This document shows, in pieces, positions 37,471 through 46,625 of a stretch of DNA of 64,000 nucleotides (position 1 is its first letter; each line of letters opens with the position of its first letter). Both the position numbers and the translations under genes were made by a program. The notes beneath the pieces were generated by a model, which saw nothing but the letters and a program-made list of their open reading frames with translations, was not told the DNA's origin and searched no databases. The DNA comes from Halobacteriovorax sp. JY17 (GTDB lineage: Bacteria; Bdellovibrionota; Bacteriovoracia; Bacteriovoracales; Bacteriovoracaceae). The stretch is from assembly GCF_002753895.1 (NCBI RefSeq), contig NZ_NJER01000003.1, forward strand, positions 372,001 through 436,000, in the 5' to 3' direction.

Positions 37471-37800
37471 ATGCCTCTAACAAAAGAACAATTAGATATA
37501 AGCACTCGTAATATATACACAGCTCTTGATGTACTTGGAGGAAAGTGGAAAATTAAGATCTTAGGACAGGTCTACTTCCATAAGAAACTTCGATTTAACG
37601 ATCTTATAAAAGCAATTCCAGGAATTTCCAACAAGGTTTTAAGCCAGCAATTAAAAGAGCTTGAAAGAGACGGCATCGTTCTAAAAGAAGAATCTCAAGA
37701 TGAGAGTAAAATTGTTTTCTACATGCTATCAAAGAAAGGAAATAGTATTAATCCAATACTGACTGCTCTTTGCAATTGGGCAGGAGACAACTACTATTAA
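37471..37800 (+). CDS. HxlR-family transcriptional regulator
   Basis: A 109-residue winged-helix protein with the full family signature: LGGKWKIKILGQV, RFNDLIKAIPGISNKVLSQQLKELERDGIV, and a final TALCNWAGDNY. No extra sensor domain. HxlR proteins often respond to aldehydes, quinones or electrophiles. Divergence from the MBL-fold gene suggests this is its target. Its stop overlaps that of the 37-residue gene on the other strand. Confidence 0.88.
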   Translation: MPLTKEQLDISTRNIYTALDVLGGKWKIKILGQVYFHKKLRFNDLIKAIPGISNKVLSQQLKELERDGIVLKEESQDESKIVFYMLSKKGNSINPILTALCNWAGDNYY

Positions 37801-37910
37801 TTTCCAGCTGTCACCATTGATTGATAAAGATGGTACCAAAAGTAAATAACAATAATAAGGAGCGAGAGCTTAATAATAATGCGCTTCTTATTTAAAGGAC
37901 GCTTACTCAT
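37797..37910 (-). CDS. 37-residue single-pass membrane protein coupled to yciO-like gene
   Basis: ATG at 37910 overlaps the TGA of the upstream yciO-like gene (ATGA). The product is MSKRPLNKKR, then a hydrophobic helix (IIIKLSLLIIVIYFWYHLY), then a short polar tail. It has the charge pattern of a cytoplasm-in small membrane protein. Its stop overlaps the HxlR stop on the other strand. No function can be assigned. Confidence 0.55.
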   Translation of the reverse strand: MSKRPLNKKRIIIKLSLLIIVIYFWYHLYQSMVTAGN

Positions 37911-38530
37911 TCCCAAGGCCCCGATCCCATACGAACAACCTCTACTTCACCCTCAACACTTAAATTAACAATTGTTGAAGCACCAACAAACTCATACTCT
38001 CCAGGGTCAATTATCATATCGAGAGGACCACGAAAAGTTTCCTCAATTTGATAACTATAAAACTCCTCATTCTCACTTAAGCCAAGAAGTTCAGAGGTAA
38101 TATGCGTCGAGAGAAGTACATCACCATGAGCCTTTATTAAGTTCTGAGAAAGGAGATCAGGACAGAATCTCACTCCGACCTCTTTATCAGACTTATTTGC
38201 CTGAACGGCCCTTGTAATTTTTTTCTTTGCTTCAAAAATAAATGTATAGTGCCCAGGGATCTTCTTTCTGATCATCTTAAAGGCACTATCATGAATATAA
38301 GCAACCTCTACAGCTCTCGAAATAGTATCGCAAATTAAACTATAGTGCTTTAATGGACCTTCATTCTTTATTCTATAAAGTTTCTCAAGTCCCTTCTTAT
38401 TAAAAGGATCACAAACAATTAACCAATTCGTATCGGTAGGATAACAAACGAGCCCCCCCTCTTTTAAGATCTGGCTCGCTTTAGCTAAAACTCTATCGTC
38501 TGGACTTTGAGCTACTACATATTCAATCAT
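37907..38530 (-). CDS. YrdC/Sua5-domain protein, YciO branch
   Basis: A 207-residue protein of the L-threonylcarbamoyladenylate synthase superfamily. The block VCYPTDTNWLIVCDP, the KHYSLICDT region, the PGHYTFIF strand and STHI fit YciO better than TsaC. TsaC makes the precursor of tRNA t6A; YciO members appear to have weaker or different activity, so the role is uncertain. It starts at the stop of hflC (TAATG) and ends at the start of the 37-residue gene. Confidence 0.8.
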   Translation of the reverse strand: MIEYVVAQSPDDRVLAKASQILKEGGLVCYPTDTNWLIVCDPFNKKGLEKLYRIKNEGPLKHYSLICDTISRAVEVAYIHDSAFKMIRKKIPGHYTFIFEAKKKITRAVQANKSDKEVGVRFCPDLLSQNLIKAHGDVLLSTHITSELLGLSENEEFYSYQIEETFRGPLDMIIDPGEYEFVGASTIVNLSVEGEVEVVRMGSGPWE

Positions 38531-39507
38531 TATCTACCTTTAAGATGCTTTAAAAATTCCGAATCAGAAGAAATGATAAAGTTAGTCTTTTCTTTCAGAG
38601 ATGATTGGTAAACTTCCATAGATTTAATAAACTCATAGAACTTAGGGCCTTTATTGAAAGCCTTCGCATAAATCGCTGACGCCTTCGCCTCTCCTTCCCC
38701 GCGAATCTTCTGTGCTTTTCTATAAGCTTCAGATTGAATTCTTCTAAGATCTCTCTGCAGTCGACCTTCAATCTTTGCTTTTTCACCAGATCCAATCGAT
38801 CTAATTTTCTGTGCAATTCTCTGTCTTTCAGAAATCATTCTCTCATAAACCTTCTTCTCTACAGATTGTTCATAAGAAATTCTTCTAAGCTGTACATCAA
38901 TTAGCTCAATACCAAAGGCCTTAAGTTCTTCATCGGCCTTTTCAACAATGAGTTGGCTAAGTTGTTCACGCCCTGTTGAAATTTTTTCGATTTCTCCAGT
39001 AACACCTTCTTCAACGTAGTTTTCACCATTCTTTACTTTTTCAGCAATTTCTTCTTTTTCTTTTTTAATTCTATCTGTAATCGAATTTGTGTTTCTAACC
39101 GCTTCTACTAAATTATGAGAAGAGATAATATTTCTAGTTGCTGAATCAAGTATTGTATCCAACCTCGCTTTCGCTCCAGATGTATTTCTTACAGTTTGAA
39201 TAAACTTAAGAGCATCAGTAATTCTATAACGAGCAGTCGTATCAACTTTAATAAACTTCTTATCCTTAGTAGGTATTTGATTAGGCATTCCATCCCAAGA
39301 AAGAATTCTCTTATCAACATATCGAACTTCTTGAACAAAAGGTTTTTTCCAATGAAGGCCAGCTTTCGTCTTTGGTTTCCCAACCGGTTTACCAAATTCC
39401 GTAATAATCGCCTGTCTTCCTTCATTTAAAATAAAGAGAGAAGACTTACCAACTACAAATATTCCAAAAACAACAATAACAAGTGGTACTAATATTTTAT
39501 TATTCAT
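38530..39507 (-). CDS. hflC: HflC, SPFH-domain membrane protease modulator
   Basis: A 325-residue protein: an N-terminal membrane anchor (residues 7-27), a prohibitin-like SPFH domain starting EGRQAIITEFGKP, then a long coiled-coil helix ending in a segment with EGEAKASAIYAKAF. It forms a ring with HflK around FtsH in the inner membrane. It overlaps hflK by one base (TAATG). Length is near normal (334 in E. coli). Confidence 0.95.
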   Translation of the reverse strand: MNNKILVPLVIVVFGIFVVGKSSLFILNEGRQAIITEFGKPVGKPKTKAGLHWKKPFVQEVRYVDKRILSWDGMPNQIPTKDKKFIKVDTTARYRITDALKFIQTVRNTSGAKARLDTILDSATRNIISSHNLVEAVRNTNSITDRIKKEKEEIAEKVKNGENYVEEGVTGEIEKISTGREQLSQLIVEKADEELKAFGIELIDVQLRRISYEQSVEKKVYERMISERQRIAQKIRSIGSGEKAKIEGRLQRDLRRIQSEAYRKAQKIRGEGEAKASAIYAKAFNKGPKFYEFIKSMEVYQSSLKEKTNFIISSDSEFLKHLKGR

Positions 39508-40514
39508 TACTTACTCCCTCCCAAAGATTTATTAAAAACAGGAAGAAGTCCTTTAATTTCAGGATCGACAACAGTTATGTTTTCAAATTTCTTAAAAATT
39601 GTAGACATCGTTTCAAGGTAAATTCTCTTTCTCGTAACCTGTGGCGCTCTCTTATACTCTTTAAAGATTGCTTCAAATTTCTCAGCGTCTCCCATAGATC
39701 TATTAACCTGTGCACTGGCATAACCTTCAGCTTCACTAACCAGCTTCTGGGCCTTCCCTCTGGCTTCAGGAATGATCTTATTATATTCACCCTCTGCCTG
39801 ATTAATAGATTTCTCCTGCTCTTGTTTGGCCTCATTGACTTCATTAAAAGAAGGCTTCACCACTTCAGGAGGATTCACATCTTGAAGCTTAACCGTAACA
39901 ATTCGAACACCCATATCATACTTATTTAAAACTTCTTGCATGAGTACAAGTGCTCTCGTTTCAATTTCCATCTTACCAGTTGTTAAGATATCAGTAACAG
40001 ACCTATCCCCAACAACTCTTCTCATAATTGATTCAGAGACATCTCTAATATTTGTTTCAGGAGAAGACGTTTGAAAGAGATACTTAAATGGGTCTGCAAT
40101 TTGAAACTGAACGGCCCATTCTACATCTGCAACATTTAAGTCACCCGTAAGCATTAAAGATTCGTACTTAAAACTATTTGAAGAATAAGTTGTTCTTCTT
40201 GTGTTTGTATCTTTTGTTCTAAAACCAAACTCTGCTTGAAGAACTCTCTTTGTCTTAACTTTAATAACTTGATCAACACCCATTGGAACTTTAAAGTGAA
40301 GTCCTGGCGAATTTGTCGTTAAATACTTTCCGAATCTAATTACCACAGCCTCTTCATCCGGCTCTACTGTATAGAAAGATGTAAAACCTCCAATTGCAAT
40401 CAAGATGACCACAATTAATGGCCCAAGAAACTTAGCTCCATTTTTAAATTCATTCTTCATTCGATCAATATCGTTCATGAAGTCATTAGGGTTATTTCCA
40501 TTATTAAAGGACAT
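39507..40514 (-). CDS. hflK: HflK, SPFH-domain membrane protease modulator
   Basis: A 335-residue partner of HflC: a polar Asn-rich N-terminus (shorter than the glycine-rich tail of E. coli HflK), a membrane helix (residues about 30-50), an SPFH domain starting VEPDEEAVVIRFGK, and a coiled coil with EVNEAKQEQEKSINQAEGEYNK. It lies downstream of the carboxylase genes by nine bases and may share their transcript. Confidence 0.95.
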   Translation of the reverse strand: MSFNNGNNPNDFMNDIDRMKNEFKNGAKFLGPLIVVILIAIGGFTSFYTVEPDEEAVVIRFGKYLTTNSPGLHFKVPMGVDQVIKVKTKRVLQAEFGFRTKDTNTRRTTYSSNSFKYESLMLTGDLNVADVEWAVQFQIADPFKYLFQTSSPETNIRDVSESIMRRVVGDRSVTDILTTGKMEIETRALVLMQEVLNKYDMGVRIVTVKLQDVNPPEVVKPSFNEVNEAKQEQEKSINQAEGEYNKIIPEARGKAQKLVSEAEGYASAQVNRSMGDAEKFEAIFKEYKRAPQVTRKRIYLETMSTIFKKFENITVVDPEIKGLLPVFNKSLGGSK

Positions 40515-40523
40515 TGCCTCTCC

Positions 40524-41036
40524 TTAAGTTGCTTCAATTTCGATCATTAGAACACCTTGATCTAATGCATCTCCTTCTGAAACGTGAATTTCTTTTACGA
40601 CACCATTCACTCCACATTTAATTTCATTTTCCATTTTCATGGCCTCTAAAATAATGAGAGTTTGTCCTGCTTCAACTGTTTCTCCAACAGAAGTCATAAT
40701 TTTTACAATTTTCCCAGGCATTTGTGTAAGAAGCTCTCCCTCGTTACCGCCACTCAGCCCCGAAGGTTTGTAACCCCTGTAAACATTAAAGACTCTATCA
40801 ATATTCAACATTCTAGATGGAAGATCCTGTCTAGAAACTTTTGACCACCTCTTATTGTCTTCAGAAACAAAGTACTGTCCACAAAGTTGCCTTACAAAGA
40901 TTGTCTTCTTATCTTTTAATTCATTATCTTCAATTGTGGAAAAATCAAATTCAACAAGTTCACTAGAGTGAACTTTTGTTCTTGTTAAATCCACAATTAC
41001 TTCATTCTTATCTTCATCTATAAGATATGTTCTCAT
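40524..41036 (-). CDS. biotin carboxyl carrier subunit of acyl-CoA carboxylase
   Basis: A 170-residue protein. The C-terminal 75 residues are a biotinyl domain with the biotinylated lysine in EAMKMEN (near residue 132) and the PGKIVKIM opening. The first 95 residues are a beta-rich domain probably corresponding to the linker/BT domain that joins carboxylase and carrier in fused propionyl-CoA carboxylase alpha chains. The carrier is separate from the carboxylase gene by two bases. Confidence 0.92.
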   Translation of the reverse strand: MRTYLIDEDKNEVIVDLTRTKVHSSELVEFDFSTIEDNELKDKKTIFVRQLCGQYFVSEDNKRWSKVSRQDLPSRMLNIDRVFNVYRGYKPSGLSGGNEGELLTQMPGKIVKIMTSVGETVEAGQTLIILEAMKMENEIKCGVNGVVKEIHVSEGDALDQGVLMIEIEAT

Positions 41037-41038
41037 GA

Positions 41039-42487
41039 TTACATCCCCATCCTTCTAGCTTCCACAGCTGCAAGCATTTTATAGAATCTCATATGGTTCA
41101 AATCCGTCGATACTTTTTCGTTTGGATTTTCAACTTTAATAAAGTCAGTCGAATACTTCCCATCAATAAAGTTCTTATTATCCATTATAACTTTAAGCAA
41201 TGGCTTATTCGTCTTAAGTCCTTCGATAAATAATCCATTAAGCGCTGCTTTCATTTTTCTAACCGCAACATCGCGGATAATTCCCTTGGAAACTAACTTA
41301 CCGACCATTGGGTCGAAGTCAGGAGTTACATTCAATCCTTTATAAAGACAGTGATCAAAACGAATCCCCTGAGGAAAGTTTGTTTCAAAACCAGTAACAA
41401 GTCCCGGAGCTGGTAACATTGTAATTGGGTCTTCCGCGCAAATACGACATTCTATTGCGTGTCCTGATCTTTTAATAAAATCTTGACCAGGAAATCCCAG
41501 ATCATCTCCAAGTGCAGATTGAATCATACAAACAATTAAATCAATTCCTGTAATCTCTTCAGTAATTGGATGCTCTACTTGGATACGAGTATTCATTTCT
41601 AAGAAATAAAAGCTCTTATCTTCTCCCATAATAAACTCAACAGTTCCTGCTGAATCATAATTCACGGCCTTTGCGAGCTTAACAGCTGTATTACAAACGT
41701 CTTGCCTCAACTCTTCATCATCACCAATAAATGGTGAAGGAGCTTCTTCAATTATCTTTTGATGACGTCTTTGGATTGAACATTCCCTCTCAAAAAAGTG
41801 ATAAACATTTCCCTTCTTGTCAGCAAGGATCTGCACTTCAATATGCCTTGGATTAACAATTAGTTTTTCAACTAAGAGATCACCATTATTAAAGGCAGCA
41901 AGAGACTCTCTTCCAACGGCTTCAAAGTTCGCACGAACTTCTTCCTCATTAGCGCAGGCCCTCATTCCTCTACCACCACCTCCAGCAACGGCCTTTAGTA
42001 GTACAGGGTAACCAATCTTGGCAGATACAGTAACAGCTTCCTCGACAGTCTCAACAGCCTTATCCGTTCCAGGCACTGTAGGAATACCAATCTTATTTGC
42101 AAGTTGTTTTGAAGTTGCCTTATCACCCATCACTTGGATACATTCAACATTTGGACCAATGAAAGTAATTCCCTCACTCTCCATACGTCTCGCAAAGTCT
42201 GCATTCTCAGATAAGAATCCATAACCTGGATGAACAGCATCAACATTATTTTCTTTAATTACTTTTACTAAGTTTTCTACATTTAAATAAGTCTCAGCAT
42301 TTGTATTTCCTTTTAGATGTACCCACTCATCACAAAACTGAAGATGAGTTGCATGAACTTCATTATCTGTCCAAATTCCAATTGCCGTATGACCCAGCTC
42401 TCTACAAGCTTTCGCAATTCGAGAGGCGATTTCCCCGCGGTTCGTAATTAAAATTCTTCTACTTTGGTTTTCTGGTTGTCTAATCAT
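41039..42487 (-). CDS. biotin carboxylase subunit of acyl-CoA carboxylase
   Basis: A 482-residue ATP-grasp enzyme that carboxylates biotin with bicarbonate. Seen: the RILITNRGEIASRIAKA opening, the glycine-rich KAVAGGGGRGMR lid loop, RRHQKIIEEAPSPF, and FLEMNTRIQVEHPITEE. It is about 30 residues longer than AccC of fatty acid synthesis, consistent with propionyl-CoA carboxylase-type subunits. It overlaps the carboxyltransferase gene by four bases (ATGA). Confidence 0.95.
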   Translation of the reverse strand: MIRQPENQSRRILITNRGEIASRIAKACRELGHTAIGIWTDNEVHATHLQFCDEWVHLKGNTNAETYLNVENLVKVIKENNVDAVHPGYGFLSENADFARRMESEGITFIGPNVECIQVMGDKATSKQLANKIGIPTVPGTDKAVETVEEAVTVSAKIGYPVLLKAVAGGGGRGMRACANEEEVRANFEAVGRESLAAFNNGDLLVEKLIVNPRHIEVQILADKKGNVYHFFERECSIQRRHQKIIEEAPSPFIGDDEELRQDVCNTAVKLAKAVNYDSAGTVEFIMGEDKSFYFLEMNTRIQVEHPITEEITGIDLIVCMIQSALGDDLGFPGQDFIKRSGHAIECRICAEDPITMLPAPGLVTGFETNFPQGIRFDHCLYKGLNVTPDFDPMVGKLVSKGIIRDVAVRKMKAALNGLFIEGLKTNKPLLKVIMDNKNFIDGKYSTDFIKVENPNEKVSTDLNHMRFYKMLAAVEARRMGM

Positions 42488-44046
42488 AATTGAATATTCC
42501 CGTGTTTTCTTTTTGGGTTTTCAACAACTTTATTCTTAAGAACAACAAGGTATTCATAAACTCTCTGTCTTGTTTCTTCTGGAAGAATAATAGAATCTAC
42601 ATAACCTCTCTCTGCTGCTCTATATGGATTCGCAAAGCGGTCTTCATAATTTCTAACAAGCTCAGCTTTTTTCTCATCAAAAGCTTTTCCCTCAAGTCCA
42701 GTTAATTCATTTCTAAAAACGATATTAACTGCACCATCAGCCCCCATGACTGCAATCTCTGCTGTAGGATAAGCTAGATTTACATCTGATCTAATATGTT
42801 TTGAAGCCATCACATCATATGCACCACCGTAAGCCTTACGTGTAATTAACGTAATCATTGGAACAGTCGCATCTGCGTAAGCGTATAATAACTTTGATCC
42901 ATGCTTAATAATCCCACCATACTCTTGAACTGTACCTGGCAAGAATCCTGGAACATCAACAAGTGTTAAGATTGGAATATCAAATGAATCACAAAAGCGA
43001 ATAAACCTTGCGGCCTTACATGAAGAATCAATATCTAGAACACCTGCAAGAATTTGTGGTTGATTCGCAACGATACCAATTTTAATTCCACCGATTGAAG
43101 CAAAGCCTACAATTATATTCTTTGCCCATCCCTTATGAACTTCTAAGAAGTGTGAATCATCAACGATATCAAGAATAATTTCATTCATATCATATGGTTT
43201 TTTTGGATTCGCAGGCACTAACTCTTTAAGCTTTGTATTATCTCTATTCACTGGATCAGAAGTGTACTTCGGAGAAGGCTTCGTATAACAAGCCGCTGGT
43301 AAATAAGAAAGAAGCTCTCTCACTCTTTCAAAACACTCATCTTCATCTTGGCTATTGAACTGAGCAACTCCAGAAGTTTCATTATGAGTAGCCGCACCAC
43401 CTAATTCTTCTTTTGTAACTTCTTCATGAGTTACTGTCTTAATAACATCAGGACCGGTTACAAACATATAAGAAGTCTTATCAACCATGAAAATAAAGTC
43501 TGTAATAGCAGGAGAATAAACCGCTCCACCAGCACAAGGCCCCATGATAAGTGAAATCTGTGGAATTACTCCAGAGCATTTTACATTTCTATAAAAAATT
43601 TCAGCGTAGCCACCAAGAGCATCTACACCTTCTTGAATTCTTGCTCCACCAGAATCATTCATTCCAATGATTGGAATTCTATTAGCAAGAGCGAAGTCCA
43701 TTATTTTACAAATTTTCTTAGCGTGATACTCTCCAAGAGCTCCACCCCAACAAGTAAAATCCTGCGAATAAAGAGCTACCTTCTGCCCGTTAATTTCAGC
43801 AATACCTGTAACAACACCGTCACCAAGGTATTCATTCTTCTCCATTCCAAAGTCTTTACAACGATGTGTAACAAACTTATCGAATTCGATAAAAGTTCCT
43901 GGGTCGATTAATCTCTCGATTCTTTCGCGCGCAGTATATTTTCCTTGAGCATGTTGCTTTTCGATTCTTGCAGCTCCACCACCAAGGTCTGATTGTGTTC
44001 TTTTTTCTAGCAATAGAGAACGTTTTTCTTCTAAAACGGTATCCAT
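42484..44046 (-). CDS. propionyl-CoA (acyl-CoA) carboxylase carboxyltransferase subunit
   Basis: A 520-residue carboxyltransferase of the PccB type that moves the carboxyl group from biotin to an acyl-CoA. Seen: GGGAARIEKQHAQGKYTARERIERL, the oxyanion-hole glycines in IPIIGMNDSGGARIQEGVDAL, GPCAGGAVYSPAITDF and DVPGFLPGTVQEYGGI. AGGAGG four bases before ATG 44046 decides the start. The aspartate-containing P-G-F-L-P block and the overall length fit propionyl-CoA specificity, but related methylcrotonyl/geranyl enzymes are hard to exclude. Confidence 0.93.
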   Translation of the reverse strand: MDTVLEEKRSLLLEKRTQSDLGGGAARIEKQHAQGKYTARERIERLIDPGTFIEFDKFVTHRCKDFGMEKNEYLGDGVVTGIAEINGQKVALYSQDFTCWGGALGEYHAKKICKIMDFALANRIPIIGMNDSGGARIQEGVDALGGYAEIFYRNVKCSGVIPQISLIMGPCAGGAVYSPAITDFIFMVDKTSYMFVTGPDVIKTVTHEEVTKEELGGAATHNETSGVAQFNSQDEDECFERVRELLSYLPAACYTKPSPKYTSDPVNRDNTKLKELVPANPKKPYDMNEIILDIVDDSHFLEVHKGWAKNIIVGFASIGGIKIGIVANQPQILAGVLDIDSSCKAARFIRFCDSFDIPILTLVDVPGFLPGTVQEYGGIIKHGSKLLYAYADATVPMITLITRKAYGGAYDVMASKHIRSDVNLAYPTAEIAVMGADGAVNIVFRNELTGLEGKAFDEKKAELVRNYEDRFANPYRAAERGYVDSIILPEETRQRVYEYLVVLKNKVVENPKRKHGNIQL

Positions 44047-44173
44047 AAATCCTCCTAAAAATTGAGGCCACATCATACCGTTTTGCTCCAAAAAGAGCTA
44101 TCAACTCGCGTCAATTAACGCTTATCAACAAAGTCTTCTAATTTTTTAGTTTTACGAAAGGAAAAAAGAAAAA

Positions 44174-44191
44174 GCCTCCAAAAATGGAGGC
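44174..44191 (-). terminator. terminator of the sigma-54 activator gene
   Basis: Perfect stem GCCTCCA/TGGAGGC with a 4-base loop, followed on the minus strand by TTTTTCTTTTTTCC, about 50 bases after the stop of the activator gene. Confidence 0.85.
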
Positions 44192-44242
44192 CTCTTCAAC
44201 ATATATATTTTTTATTACTATTTATTAACTTTCAGCGATTTC

Positions 44243-45814
44243 TTACTCGCCCGCGGCCTTCTTTCTCTTATCAAGGTCATACTTATCAACCTTCATAATC
44301 AGCGATGCTCTTGAAACTCCAAGCTCCTTAGAAAGCTTTGATTTATTATAATTACATCTCTTAAGACCTTCTTTAATCATCATCGCTTCTAACTCTTCTA
44401 GCGCTTCTTTGAGAGATCCATTCGTATTAATCCCTCTTGATACTGCTACTGGCTTATCACCAGACTCAAGAATTCTTGGGCTGAGAAGATCTGGAGTGAT
44501 CATCTTATCCTCACCCGCCAGAACAACTAGTCTCTCGATCTCATTTTCTAGCTCTCTAACGTTACCAGGCCAATGATAATCAAGTAGAACCTCTAAACAC
44601 TTCTTAGAGAATTGCTTCATAGCAATTCCAGACTCATCACATCTCTTCTTTAGGAAGTGATCCATTAGAATCGGAATATCTTCAGCTCTATCTTTAAGCG
44701 ATGGAAGATTCACATTAATGACGTTAATTCTATAGTATAAATCTTCTCTAAACTCACCACTTGCCATCATTGCTTTTAAATCTTTATTAGTTGCCGCTAA
44801 AATTCTAACATCTGTCTTCTTAGGTGCGTGTGCCCCCACTGGAAGGTAGGTCCCTTCTTGAAGAACTCTTAGTAACTTTACCTGCATACTTAATGATGTA
44901 TCTCCAATCTCATCGAGAAAGAGTGTTCCACCATTGGCGACTTCAAAAAGTCCCGCCTTATCTTTAATTGCTCCAGTAAATGAACCTTTCATATGACCAA
45001 ATAATTCTGAATCTAAAAGATTATCATTAAAAGCTGAACAGTTTAGAGCAACAAATTGCTTCTCTTTTCTTGGAGAATAGAAGTGTATTGCCTTAGCAAC
45101 AAGCTCCTTCCCCGTTCCATTACTACCTTGAATTAAAACTGACGACTCTGAAGAAGAGATTTTTTCTAGCAGTCTATAAATCTGCTGCATCCCTTTAGAT
45201 TTACCAATCATCATATGATATCTATACTTATCTCCAAGCTCAGAGTTAAGTTCTTTAATTCTTGTCTCTCTCTTAGAGATCTCTGAATGAAATGTCTTAA
45301 TTTCATCTGCTACAAGTTCTACTAATTCTTGTAGATACTCAATTTCTCTTGGAAATAATCTTCTAAGTCCATCAACTGCAGCACTTGCATCAGACTCATT
45401 CGCACCTTCCGAGATCATATGTTTTTTGATTTCTTCAACTTCTTCTTCAGTGATAGAACTTGAAACAAAAGGATAAGCAAAGACACTTCCTAAAACCTCT
45501 CCACCAATCTCAACTTTAGCTCCAACACCTTTTACATGCTTAAAGAAAGTATCAAACGACCTGGCCTTATCATCTTCTGACTCTAAAGCATCGGTCACTT
45601 TTTCAACATCTTGTCCCATATAGTTGTAACCATGACTCATTTGCATTTGAACTTTAAAGAAATGATTCTTAAATTCATAACCTTTATCAATATGACCACT
45701 TCTAATCTTGTAATGCATATCAGAGTAAATTTGTTCTACCCCAAACCACTTACTTAAAATCTCTTCTAATTTTGAGATTACATGAAGGTCGCTAATTTCT
45801 TGCCAGTTAATCAT
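44243..45814 (-). CDS. sigma-54-dependent transcriptional activator
   Basis: A 523-residue enhancer-binding protein. Residues 1 to about 185 are a sensory region of no clear family, ending in a coiled coil. The AAA+ domain has Walker A GSNGTGKE, the sigma-54-contacting loop as GSFTGA (Ser in place of the usual Ala), Walker B GGTLFLDEIGD, and the arginine-finger region. A Fis-type helix-turn-helix (LSKELGVSRASLIMKVDKY) ends the protein. AGGA with the ATG at 45814 is preferred over an upstream ATG. No receiver domain is present, so it is not a standard response regulator. Confidence 0.93.
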   Translation of the reverse strand: MINWQEISDLHVISKLEEILSKWFGVEQIYSDMHYKIRSGHIDKGYEFKNHFFKVQMQMSHGYNYMGQDVEKVTDALESEDDKARSFDTFFKHVKGVGAKVEIGGEVLGSVFAYPFVSSSITEEEVEEIKKHMISEGANESDASAAVDGLRRLFPREIEYLQELVELVADEIKTFHSEISKRETRIKELNSELGDKYRYHMMIGKSKGMQQIYRLLEKISSSESSVLIQGSNGTGKELVAKAIHFYSPRKEKQFVALNCSAFNDNLLDSELFGHMKGSFTGAIKDKAGLFEVANGGTLFLDEIGDTSLSMQVKLLRVLQEGTYLPVGAHAPKKTDVRILAATNKDLKAMMASGEFREDLYYRINVINVNLPSLKDRAEDIPILMDHFLKKRCDESGIAMKQFSKKCLEVLLDYHWPGNVRELENEIERLVVLAGEDKMITPDLLSPRILESGDKPVAVSRGINTNGSLKEALEELEAMMIKEGLKRCNYNKSKLSKELGVSRASLIMKVDKYDLDKRKKAAGE

Positions 45815-45995
45815 TTTCCTACTCCATTTCACTTTAATGTGAACTTTCACTTCACAATGGAAGCTTTACTGTCTAACTTTTCGGCAATAGATTTTTATTC
45901 TTTAGAATTTTTTGTTGATTTATTTGACATAGAAATACATGTAAATGACTGTTTTCACGTTATTTTGTCTAAAATTTTAATAGTTTGTATTTGTC

Positions 45996-46553
45996 TTACT
46001 GACCAAAGATTAGTCTTTTAACCCTTGGAGCAAATGCTTCAAGACCCCAAGACTGCGGGCCAATAAACTTCTTCAAATTTTTAAAATTCTTATCAAAGAG
46101 GTATGTTTCTGGAACCTTTACTGTTCCAAATAGGTTCATACTCTTCCCCGATTCATCATGAGAAATAATAACATTCTTAGGTAATTCCCCAAATCTCTTT
46201 AAGAATTTACGCATTTTCCCGTCATCGTCATTCACTGACAAGAGCAGAAATTGAATATTATCATTTTCAAACTTTTCCGCAAATTTTAAGAATTCTGGAA
46301 ATTCGGCTTCACAAGGAGCACACCAAGTTCCCCAGAAATGCACAAAGAATCCATTTGAGTTTTTAAAAGTATCTTTTGTGACTTCTTCTTTGGTGTAGAA
46401 ATTTGTTAATTTAAACTCTGGAAGGACTTTTAGAACTGGAGCATCTTCTGCAACATTCATCATTTCAGAAAATTGCTTTTTCTCAAATAATGAATAAGCG
46501 AGCGTTGCACCTAAAACTAATGAAATGATTAATACTTTAGAACTTAAAGACAT
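45996..46553 (-). CDS. membrane-anchored TlpA/ResA-like thioredoxin
   Basis: A 185-residue protein: an N-terminal anchor helix (residues about 5-22), then a thioredoxin fold with W-C-A-P-C near residues 75-79 and a cis-proline in TVKVPETYLFD. This is the TlpA/DsbE/ResA form, which reduces disulphides in the periplasm, often for cytochrome c maturation. No ccm genes are adjacent. Confidence 0.88.
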   Translation of the reverse strand: MSLSSKVLIISLVLGATLAYSLFEKKQFSEMMNVAEDAPVLKVLPEFKLTNFYTKEEVTKDTFKNSNGFFVHFWGTWCAPCEAEFPEFLKFAEKFENDNIQFLLLSVNDDDGKMRKFLKRFGELPKNVIISHDESGKSMNLFGTVKVPETYLFDKNFKNLKKFIGPQSWGLEAFAPRVKRLIFGQ

Positions 46554-46575
46554 AAATAATCCAGAAACAAAAAAA

Positions 46576-46595
46576 CCTTCGGTGGAAACCGAAGG
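46576..46595 (-). terminator. terminator at the end of the ribosomal protein/rpoA operon
   Basis: An 8-bp perfect stem CCTTCGGT/ACCGAAGG with a 4-base loop is followed on the minus strand by TTTTTTTG. It lies about 30 bases after the rplQ stop. Confidence 0.9.
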
Positions 46596-46625
46596 CTTTT
46601 AATTAATTACTTTTTACAATGATAA

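Noticed and set aside
39483-39929. Plus-strand frame of 148 residues
   Set aside because: It is fully antisense to hflK, whose domains are complete; its composition is that of a complementary-strand shadow.
45782-46021. Plus-strand frame in the gap between the sigma-54 activator and the TlpA-like gene
   Set aside because: Its first part overlaps the start of the activator gene and its end overlaps the TlpA-like gene; AT-rich gap sequence without a ribosome-binding site explains it.
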